Source: Arthrobacter sp. OV608
GTDB lineage: Bacteria; Actinomycetota; Actinomycetes; Actinomycetales; Micrococcaceae
Assembly (NCBI GenBank): GCA_900110595.1
Contig: FOEZ01000018.1
Location: 1-64,000 of the forward strand
Length of the DNA stretch: 64,000 nucleotides
Direction: 5' to 3'
The notes under the pieces were generated by a model. That model ran no database searches. It was not told where the DNA came from and saw only the letters and a list, made by a program, of their open reading frames with translations. Positions 57,268 to 64,000 of the stretch are shown in pieces (position 1 is the stretch's first letter; the number at the start of each line of letters is the position of its first letter). The position numbers and the translations under genes were made by a program.

Positions 57268-59580
57268 ATGGCGACTCGTAAGAACCCATTATTCGACACT
57301 GCCACCACCCTCGGAAAGATCCTCGTTTTCCTTGGCGTGAGTGCGATTTGTGGTGTCCTGGTAGCAGGCCTGCTGGTTCCCGCGGCAGCCGTCTCAGGCA
57401 GCGCAGCCAGCGGTTCGATCGAGTTCTTCGACACCCTGCCGGCAGAGCTGAAGGTGGACCCGCCCAACCAGACCACCAGGATCCTGGCCGCGGACGGCAG
57501 CGAGATCGCCAACGTCTACACGGAAAACCGCACCAAGGTAGCCCTGGAGCAGATTTCGCCGTTCATGAAGGAAGCTGTCATCGCCGTCGAGGACAGCCGT
57601 TTTTATGACCACGGCGGTGTGGACACCACCGGCATCCTCCGTGCCCTGGTCAGCACTGCGCGCGGCAACAAGCAGGGCGCGTCCACCATCACCCAGCAGT
57701 ACGTTAACAACGTCCTCAACGCCAACCTCGCCGCCGAGGGCAACGAGGACCAGATCAAGCTCAACGGTGTCAACAAGGGCGTGGGCGACAAGCTCCGCGA
57801 AATGAAGCTGGCCATCGCCCTGGAGAAGGAGTTCAGCAAGGAGCAGATCCTTGAGGGCTACCTGAACATCGTGTTCTTCAACCGTGACGCCTACGGGGTG
57901 GAGGCTGCTTCGAGGTTCTTCTTCAGCACCTCCGCCAAGGACCTCTCGCTTCCGCAGGCTGCGCTGCTGGCCGGCCTCGTCAACAGCCCTTCAGCCTTCG
58001 ACCCCATCAACAACCCGGAGGCCTCGAAAGAGCGCCGGGACCTGGTCCTGGGCCTGATGCTGAACCAGGGCAAAATCACCCAGGCAGACCATGACGCCGC
58101 CGTCGCCACTCCGGTGGAAACCAAGGTGACCCCGGCCCGCCAGGGCTGCGCCTATGCGTCTACCGCACCCTACTTCTGCGATTACGTCCTGCACCTGCTT
58201 GAGAACAACCCCGCGTACGGCACCGACCTCAAAGAACGCCAGCGTCTGATCTACGGCGGCGGCCTCACCATCACCACCACGCTGGACCCGAACGCCCAGG
58301 CAACCGCCCAGGAGCAGGTCAACGCCTCCGCCGGCGCCAACCCGGACAAGTGGGGTGCCGCCATGGTTTCAGTGCAGCCCAACACGGGCAAGATCATCTC
58401 GATGGCCCAGAACACCAGCTTCCTGCCGGCCGAGGCGTCCTTCGACTCGCAGGTGAACTTTAACGTGGACAAGCTGGACAAGGACGGCAACGACCTCAAC
58501 GGCCTCGGCGGCGCGCAGCCCGGGTCCACCATGAAGCCGTTCACGTTCGCGGAATGGCTTAACGAGGGCAAGCCCATGAACACCATGGTTAACGCCGCCC
58601 AGCGCATCTACCCGCTGAACTTCCCGTGGCGGAACACCTGCGGGAAGGTGACCGGCGGCTACAGCACCGCGCAAAAGAACCAGGGCCTTGGCACGGCGGA
58701 CGACCTGCAGAACGCCGAACCCCAGTGGTACAAGCCCCTGTCGGTCCTGGAGGGCCTCTACAACTCCATCAACACCGTCACGTTTGCCTCAGCAGCCCAG
58801 CTGGACTTCTGCGGCATCCAAAAGGTGGTTGACGCCGTCGGGCTCCACAGCGGGCTGCCGAACGCAGATGAGCCGAACCCGAAGATCAACATGTCCACCT
58901 TGGGCAACCTGCTCGGATCCACGCAGACCTCCCCGCTGACCATGGCCAGCGCGTTCGCCACGTTCGCGAACGACGGCAAGTACTGCGAGGCGATCGCCAT
59001 CACCTCGGTAAAGGACGGAACGGGCAAGGACCTTCCCGCACAGTCCACCAGCTGCCGGGACGCGATCAAGCCCGAGGTGGCCCGCGGTGTGAACTACGCA
59101 TTGCAGGAAGTCCTGAACCGTGGCTCCGGCTCGCTGATCCAGCCCCGGATTTCAACGCGCACCAGCTTCCCGATCGGCGCCAAGACCGGTACGTCCAACA
59201 ACAACGGATCCACCTGGGTTGTTGGCCACACCACCGGCCTGGCAACTGCTGCCTGGTTCGGTGACGCGCTGGGTGCCCAGGACCGTGCCGGCCAGAACAT
59301 CACGGTCAACGGCAAGTTCTACCCCGGCATTGACGGTTACATGATTGCCGGGCCGATGTTCTCCAACTTCATGTCGAAGGTCGCCCCTGCCTATGGCACG
59401 AACCCGTTCCCGGCACCGCCGAGCAACCTGCTGAACGGCGGCGGAACCACGCGCAACACCACTCCCGCCACACCCCAGGCCACCCAGGCACCCACGGCCC
59501 CGGCTCCCGCCCCCACCCAGCCTGCCCCGCAGCCGAGCAACAATGGCAACGGAAACGGCAATGGGAACGGGAACGGCTAG
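57268..59580 (+). CDS. Bifunctional class A penicillin-binding protein (PonA2-like)
   Basis: The 770-residue protein has a short cytosolic head, one transmembrane helix (ILVFLGVSAICGVLVAGLLVP), a GT51 transglycosylase domain (VEDSRFYDHGGVD with the catalytic Glu, ASTITQQYVNN) and a transpeptidase domain with SxxK GSTMKPF, SxN SIN and KTGTSN. The C-terminus is Pro/Thr-rich and ends in a Gly-Asn run; no PASTA domain is present. It polymerises and cross-links peptidoglycan. The start at 57268 is chosen because upstream codons overlap the divergent DUF4177 gene. Place and order match ponA2 of M. tuberculosis. Confidence 0.92.
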   Translation: MATRKNPLFDTATTLGKILVFLGVSAICGVLVAGLLVPAAAVSGSAASGSIEFFDTLPAELKVDPPNQTTRILAADGSEIANVYTENRTKVALEQISPFMKEAVIAVEDSRFYDHGGVDTTGILRALVSTARGNKQGASTITQQYVNNVLNANLAAEGNEDQIKLNGVNKGVGDKLREMKLAIALEKEFSKEQILEGYLNIVFFNRDAYGVEAASRFFFSTSAKDLSLPQAALLAGLVNSPSAFDPINNPEASKERRDLVLGLMLNQGKITQADHDAAVATPVETKVTPARQGCAYASTAPYFCDYVLHLLENNPAYGTDLKERQRLIYGGGLTITTTLDPNAQATAQEQVNASAGANPDKWGAAMVSVQPNTGKIISMAQNTSFLPAEASFDSQVNFNVDKLDKDGNDLNGLGGAQPGSTMKPFTFAEWLNEGKPMNTMVNAAQRIYPLNFPWRNTCGKVTGGYSTAQKNQGLGTADDLQNAEPQWYKPLSVLEGLYNSINTVTFASAAQLDFCGIQKVVDAVGLHSGLPNADEPNPKINMSTLGNLLGSTQTSPLTMASAFATFANDGKYCEAIAITSVKDGTGKDLPAQSTSCRDAIKPEVARGVNYALQEVLNRGSGSLIQPRISTRTSFPIGAKTGTSNNNGSTWVVGHTTGLATAAWFGDALGAQDRAGQNITVNGKFYPGIDGYMIAGPMFSNFMSKVAPAYGTNPFPAPPSNLLNGGGTTRNTTPATPQATQAPTAPAPAPTQPAPQPSNNGNGNGNGNGNG

Positions 59581-59586
59581 CCGCCG

Positions 59587-60534
59587 ATGGTCTCAACCAG
59601 TGCTTTGGCAAGCCGCGCCCGGACCATCGGGCGCGGCTTTGCCGTCACCGCAGGGGCCGGGGCAACGGCCGGACTGGCCGCCTTCGGGTACGGCCTGTGG
59701 GAGAAGAACCAGTTTGTCCTGCGCGAAGAGACGCTGGACATCCTCCCGCCCGGGCAGGCGCCGTTCCGCGTCCTGCATCTGAGTGACATCCACTTTGTGC
59801 CCGGCCAGGACAAGAAGGCAGCCTGGCTGGAGTCCCTTGCCGGCCTTGAACCGGACCTGGTGGTCAATACCGGTGACAACCTCAGCCATGCCGAGGCAGT
59901 GGACCCGCTGCTGAAGGCGCTGCGCCCCCTCCTGGAGTTTCCCGGCGTGTTTGTCCCCGGCTCCAACGACTACTTTGCCCCGAGCCTGAAAAACCCGGCG
60001 TCCTACCTGCTCGGCCCGTCCAAGGTGAAGCCTAAGCCGGCCCAGCTGGACTGGCCCCGCCTGCGTTCCGGCTTCGGCATGGGCGGCTGGATCGACCTGA
60101 CCAACCGGCACCAGTCAGTGGTCCTGAAGGGGATGCGGTTCGATTTCTCCGGTGTGGACGATCCCCACCTGAACCGGGAACGGTATGCCGGCTGGCCGCG
60201 CGGCACGGTCAACCAGAACGCGGTTCCGCACCTGCGCGTCGCCGTCATCCACGCCCCCTACCAGCGCGTGCTGGACCACTTCACCGAGGACGGCGCGGAC
60301 CTCCTGCTCGCCGGGCACACCCACGGCGGCCAGCTGTGCATACCCGGGTACGGTGCCCTGGTATCCAACTGCGACCTCCCCACCTGGCGCGCCAAGGGCC
60401 TTAATGACTGGCAGAGCAACGGAAGTACGACGCCGGTAAACGTCTCGGGCGGGATCGGCACCTCACGCTTCGCCCCCGTCCGCATCGCCTGCAGGCCCGA
60501 AGCGGTCCTGCTGACGCTCACCCCGCCCAACTGA
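59587..60534 (+). CDS. Metallophosphoesterase (YaeI-like)
   Basis: The 315-residue protein has a membrane-proximal hydrophobic N-terminus and calcineurin-like motifs: DxH in LSDIHF, GDN in VNTGDNLSHA, SND in PGSNDYF (in place of GNHD), and the metal histidines in VIHAPY and GHTHGGQ. It follows the PBP gene by 6 bases and is likely co-transcribed. The substrate is unknown; a cell-envelope phosphoester is suggested by the neighbour, as with Rv3683 in mycobacteria. Confidence 0.85.
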   Translation: MVSTSALASRARTIGRGFAVTAGAGATAGLAAFGYGLWEKNQFVLREETLDILPPGQAPFRVLHLSDIHFVPGQDKKAAWLESLAGLEPDLVVNTGDNLSHAEAVDPLLKALRPLLEFPGVFVPGSNDYFAPSLKNPASYLLGPSKVKPKPAQLDWPRLRSGFGMGGWIDLTNRHQSVVLKGMRFDFSGVDDPHLNRERYAGWPRGTVNQNAVPHLRVAVIHAPYQRVLDHFTEDGADLLLAGHTHGGQLCIPGYGALVSNCDLPTWRAKGLNDWQSNGSTTPVNVSGGIGTSRFAPVRIACRPEAVLLTLTPPN

Positions 60535-60540
60535 CCCCGT

Positions 60541-60597
60541 TGAGCTATCAGGTTTGGTTCCCATCCAGCGCTTTTGGGGACCAAACCTGATGGCTCA
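60541..60597 (+). repeat. Intergenic palindrome after the metallophosphoesterase gene
   Basis: The 22-base arms (TGAGCTATCAGGTTTGG and onward, and the complement ending CCTGATGGCTCA) match with two mismatches around a 13-base loop containing TTTT. It begins 6 bases after the stop codon. It is similar in size to the other intergenic palindromes of this window but has a different sequence. It may act as a terminator. Confidence 0.7.
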
Positions 60598-60670
60598 TCC
60601 GTGGAAGCAGCGAGGAACGGCATTGCAGCACGCAATAACTGGCGAAGCTTCAACGCCGGCGCCCGAAGCC

Positions 60671-60686
60671 TGTGAATCGTCTCACG
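60671..60686 (+). promoter_or_regulatory. Crp-like site before the ABC exporter genes
   Basis: TGTGA-ATCGTC-TCACG matches the TGTGA-N6-TCACA pattern in 9 of 10 specified bases. It is 61 bases before the exporter ATG. Promoter elements are not clear: TAGGGT and TACATT are possible -10 hexamers downstream of it. Confidence 0.5.
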
Positions 60687-60746
60687 CCATGGCATAGGGT
60701 AGTTGCTACGGGAAACTACATTCGTTTTAGAGCTTGAGAAGCGGGC

Positions 60747-62555
60747 ATGGCCAAGCAAACTCCTTTTTTTCGTTCCATCCGTCGCCTTTACCCCCATGTC
60801 CGGCCGATCATCCCTCGGCTTTTGCTGGGACTTCTCTGCGCGCTGATGGCCAGCGTCGTTGCCCTCGCCATCCCGCAGGTCCTCCGGGTGCTGGTCAACG
60901 AATCATTGAAGCCAGGCGGCTCAACGGAAGCGGTGTGGATTTCGGCCGGCCTCATCCTGGTCCTGGGCGTGGCCGAGGCGGGCCTGGTGGCCCTCCGCCG
61001 TCAGTTCGTCATCAACCCCGCCACGTCCGTGGAAACCACCATGCGGGTTTCGCTGTACCACCACCTGCAGGACCTGACCGTTTCCTTCCACGACCGATGG
61101 GGTTCCGGCCAGCTGTTGTCCCGGGCCATGACGGACCTGAACTTCCTGCGCCGCTGGATGGCGTTTGGAGCGATCATGCTGGTGGTCACCACCCTCACCG
61201 TGATCATCGGCATCACGGCGATGTTTGTGATGAGCTGGCAACTGGCCCTCATCTTCCTGGCCGCCGCCGTGCCCATCATGGCCTACAGCTTCCGGTTCCG
61301 GACCCGCTTCAGCCGCGTGGCCCGTCGCAGCCAGGACCAGGCCGGCGATCTCGCCACCACCGTTGAGGAATCAGTTCACGGCATCCGTGTGCTCAAGGCG
61401 TTCGGCCGCAGCCGGGAGGCGCTGGAGAACTTCAACGAACAAGCCGAGGAACTGCGCCAGACGGAGATCGAAAAAGCACGCCACCAGGCAACGTTCACCA
61501 TGGTGGTCACGCTGCTTCCCGAGCTCGCCCTCGGGGCCGGCCTGGTGGTGGGTGTGATGCTGTGCGCCGGCGGCCAGCTCAGCATCGGCTCGCTGGTGGC
61601 GTTTTTTGCCACCGCCGCGGTGATGGCCTCGCCCGTGGAATTTTCCGGCATGCTGCTGGCCATGGCACTCACGGCCAAGACCGCCGTCGACCGTCACTTC
61701 GAAGTGATAGATACACCGAACACCATCACCAGTCCCCCGGAGCCGCGCCGGCCCGGCCAGCTGGCCGGTGCCCTCCGTTTCTCCAATGCCACGTTCGCCT
61801 TCGAGGACGCACCGGACAAACCGATCCTCAAAGAGATCAACCTGGACGTCCGCCCCGGCGAGACCATGGCCCTGGTGGGCATCACCGGCAGCGGCAAGAG
61901 CGCCCTGATCCAACTGGTTCCGCGCCTGTTCGACGTCACCGGCGGCGCCATCACCATCGACGGTGTGGACTTGCGGGACTTCGACGTGGAAGAGCTCCGG
62001 CGGATTGTTGCAGTGGCCTTCGAGGACACCACCCTGTTCTCCAACTCTGTCCGGGACAACGTCCTGCTCGGCGCCCCCGTCCGCAACGATGCCGTCCTCG
62101 ACGAAGCCCTGGACGTGGCCCAGGCGCACTTCGCGTATTCCCTGCCGGAGGGGGTGGACACCCTCATCGGAGAGGAAGGCCTCAGCCTTTCCGGCGGGCA
62201 GCGGCAGCGGATCGCCCTGGCACGCGCCATCGCCGCACGCCCCCGCGTGCTGGTTTTGGATGATCCCCTGTCCGCGCTGGACGTCCATACCGAGGAACTC
62301 GTGGAAACGCGGCTCCGGGCCGTGCTGAAGGACACCACCACGCTGATTGTGGCCCACCGCCCGTCCACCGTTGCACTCGCGGACCGGGTGGCGCTGCTCG
62401 AGGACGGCCGCATCACCGCCGTCGGCACCCACACCGAACTGCTGGCCGTCAACCACCACTACCGCTACGTCATCGCCAGCCTGGACCAGGAACCCCGCGA
62501 CCTGGACTCAGAGCTGTCCGCCCTTGAAGACCAGGCAGAGGAAGTGACCCGATGA
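60747..62555 (+). CDS. ABC exporter half-transporter, first subunit (degenerate ATP site)
   Basis: The 602-residue protein has six transmembrane helices in an ABC_membrane domain (about 15-320) and a nucleotide-binding domain with Walker A ITGSGKSAL, signature LSGGQRQRIALARA and Walker B LVLDDPLSALD. At the catalytic Glu position after Walker B it has Asp, a change typical of one subunit of heterodimeric exporters. It overlaps the next gene by 4 bases (ATGA). The substrate (drug, lipid or peptide) is unknown. Confidence 0.9.
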   Translation: MAKQTPFFRSIRRLYPHVRPIIPRLLLGLLCALMASVVALAIPQVLRVLVNESLKPGGSTEAVWISAGLILVLGVAEAGLVALRRQFVINPATSVETTMRVSLYHHLQDLTVSFHDRWGSGQLLSRAMTDLNFLRRWMAFGAIMLVVTTLTVIIGITAMFVMSWQLALIFLAAAVPIMAYSFRFRTRFSRVARRSQDQAGDLATTVEESVHGIRVLKAFGRSREALENFNEQAEELRQTEIEKARHQATFTMVVTLLPELALGAGLVVGVMLCAGGQLSIGSLVAFFATAAVMASPVEFSGMLLAMALTAKTAVDRHFEVIDTPNTITSPPEPRRPGQLAGALRFSNATFAFEDAPDKPILKEINLDVRPGETMALVGITGSGKSALIQLVPRLFDVTGGAITIDGVDLRDFDVEELRRIVAVAFEDTTLFSNSVRDNVLLGAPVRNDAVLDEALDVAQAHFAYSLPEGVDTLIGEEGLSLSGGQRQRIALARAIAARPRVLVLDDPLSALDVHTEELVETRLRAVLKDTTTLIVAHRPSTVALADRVALLEDGRITAVGTHTELLAVNHHYRYVIASLDQEPRDLDSELSALEDQAEEVTR

Positions 62556-64000
62556 GCACCGCAACCTTCGGTACGGCCAACGAGGACAACCCACACCTGA
62601 GCAAAAGCGACAGCCGGGCAGTACGACGCCGATCGCTGGCTTTGCTGCGCTCCCTGATCCGGCCGGTGCGGCTGCGGTTCTGGCTCACGATTGCCATGGT
62701 GGTCCTGTCGCAGGCTGCCCGGGTGGCCGGTCCCGCGCTGATCGCCTTCGGCATCGACCACGCACTGCCCGCCCTGCAGGCCGGAGACAACCTCCCCCTG
62801 GTGTTCACCGGCGTCGCCTATCTGCTCGCAGCCATAGCGACGGCGGGACTCACCGCCCTGTATGTGACCTCCACGGCGAAACTCAGCCAGGCCATGCTCC
62901 TGGACCTGCGCCTGCGGGTGTTCCGGCATACGCAGCGGCTGAGCCTGGAGTTCCACGAAAAATACACGTCCGGACGGATCATTGCCCGGCAGACCTCGGA
63001 CCTGGAGGCACTCCGCGAACTCCTGGACTCCGGCGTCAGCTCGCTGGCGTCCGGCATGTTGTTTATGATCTTTACCGCCGTCACGGTATTCGCCCTGGAC
63101 TGGCGCAGCGGCCTGCTGGTGCTGGCCGCAGGTGTTCCCATGTTTTTCCTGGCCCGCTGGTACCAGAAACACTCGCAGATCGCGTTCCGCGAATCCCGGG
63201 TGGTGTCTGCGCGGCTGATCGTGCACTTCGTGGAGACCATGACCGGCATCCGCGCGGTCAAGGCCTTCCGCAAGGAGCAGGAGAACGCTGACCGCTACGG
63301 CCAGCTCGCCGAAGACTACCGGCTGGTTACTGTCCGTTCCATCAACCTCAACGGCATCTTCCAGCCGGGGCTGGTGCTGATCGGGAACGTGTGCGTGGCA
63401 GTGGTCCTGTTGTTCGGTGGTTTCCGCGTGCTCACCGGCGACCTTGCGGTGGGTGTGCTGCTGGCCCTCATCCTGTCCACCAAACGGTTCTTCCAGCCGG
63501 TGGACCAGATGGCGATGTTCTACAACTCCTTCCAGAGTGCCCAGGCAGCATTGGAGAAAGTATCCGGGCTCCTCGAGGAAGTGCCCACCGTCCGCCCGCC
63601 CAGGAACCCGGTAGCCCTGCAGAACGCCAGGGGCGCCATAGATTTCAAGGACGTCGAGTTCCGCTACGGCGACGGGCCGCTCATCGTGCCCCGGCTGAAC
63701 CTGCACATTCCCGCGGGCCAGACGGTAGCACTGGTGGGCCAGACGGGGGCCGGGAAATCAACCCTCGCAAAACTGATCGCCCGCTTCTACGACGTCTCCT
63801 CCGGCTCCCTGACCCTGGACGACGTGGACCTGCGCAACCTCAGCACCACGGACCTGAGGCGGAACATCGTGATGGTCACCCAGGAGGCCTTCCTGTTCAG
63901 CGGGTCCGTGGCTGACAACATTGCCCTGGGCCGGCCGGAGGCATCCCGGGCCGAGATTGAGGAAGCAGCGAAGGCGGTAGGTGCACATGACTTCATCTCG
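62552..64000 (+). CDS. ABC exporter half-transporter, second subunit (truncated by window end)
   Basis: 483 residues are visible. The membrane domain (about 25-345) and the start of the nucleotide-binding domain (Walker A LVGQTGAGKSTLAKL, Q-loop MVTQEAFLFSG) are present; signature and Walker B lie beyond the edge. It should form a heterodimer with the first subunit and supply the intact catalytic Glu. Confidence 0.9.
   Translation, partial: MSTATFGTANEDNPHLSKSDSRAVRRRSLALLRSLIRPVRLRFWLTIAMVVLSQAARVAGPALIAFGIDHALPALQAGDNLPLVFTGVAYLLAAIATAGLTALYVTSTAKLSQAMLLDLRLRVFRHTQRLSLEFHEKYTSGRIIARQTSDLEALRELLDSGVSSLASGMLFMIFTAVTVFALDWRSGLLVLAAGVPMFFLARWYQKHSQIAFRESRVVSARLIVHFVETMTGIRAVKAFRKEQENADRYGQLAEDYRLVTVRSINLNGIFQPGLVLIGNVCVAVVLLFGGFRVLTGDLAVGVLLALILSTKRFFQPVDQMAMFYNSFQSAQAALEKVSGLLEEVPTVRPPRNPVALQNARGAIDFKDVEFRYGDGPLIVPRLNLHIPAGQTVALVGQTGAGKSTLAKLIARFYDVSSGSLTLDDVDLRNLSTTDLRRNIVMVTQEAFLFSGSVADNIALGRPEASRAEIEEAAKAVGAHDFIS

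Noticed and set aside
1..64000. CRISPR array, prophage or restriction/defence genes
   Set aside because: No regularly spaced repeats, phage structural genes, integrase or nuclease/methylase pairs were seen; the only methyltransferase lacks such a context.

Overview
The window is high-GC DNA from an actinobacterium. The gene order from topA to the large penicillin-binding protein, the DEAH helicase next to a Tad pilus locus, the CvpA-trypsin (MarP-type) protease and the protein families present all fit the Micrococcaceae, most likely Arthrobacter or a close relative (Pseudarthrobacter, Paenarthrobacter). The genus is an inference; no rRNA or tRNA gene was found to test it.

Layout. (1) Positions 1-228 are the tail of an IS110-type transposase. 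(2) 0.3-7.7 kb: a five-gene minus-strand operon that reads as oxidative uronate/aldarate catabolism to 2-oxoglutarate, with a divergent LacI-type regulator and LacI-type operators between them. (3) 7.7-9.9 kb: FMN-dependent L-lactate dehydrogenase with a divergent GntR/FadR-type regulator and two near-identical operators. (4) 9.9-14 kb: an ArsR-like regulator, an AcuC-type deacetylase and a two-gene Ktr/Trk potassium uptake system. (5) 14-24.3 kb: housekeeping genes (proC, Ppx/GppA, SseB, topA, a methyltransferase, a pair of related lipoproteins, trhO, a GNAT protein), interrupted by intergenic palindromes and a structured intergenic segment. (6) 24.3-32.2 kb: an MrfA-like helicase converging on a seven-gene Tad/Flp-type locus. 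(7) 32.3-39.8 kb: a family A DNA polymerase-like protein, YegP-like protein, CoA-type NUDIX, endonuclease III, an unknown membrane protein and acetyl-CoA synthetase. (8) 39.9-52.2 kb: two sugar ABC import operons, one ending in a DeoR-type regulator, the other with an alpha-galactosidase and a divergent Gfo/Idh oxidoreductase plus LacI-type regulator. Neither has its own ATPase gene. (9) 52.4-64 kb: aroQ, MarP-like protease, Crp-like regulator, NUDIX, RidA, DUF4177, bifunctional PBP, metallophosphoesterase and a heterodimeric ABC exporter that runs off the end.

How it fits together. Parts 5, 6, 7 and 9 resemble the order of the Mycobacterium tuberculosis topA-ponA2 region, from memory of that genome, so the sugar ABC block looks like a Micrococcaceae-specific insertion into a conserved backbone. 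The Crp-like regulator has three plausible TGTGA-N6-TCACA sites in the window: before acs, before the first sugar ABC operon and before the exporter. AcuC and Acs form a known deacetylase/substrate pair. No CRISPR array, prophage, defence island or biosynthetic cluster is visible. The least explained items are the structured ppx-proC intergenic region, the families of 50-60 bp intergenic palindromes, the tandem lipoproteins, the 462-residue membrane protein and the gene-free stretch after crp.
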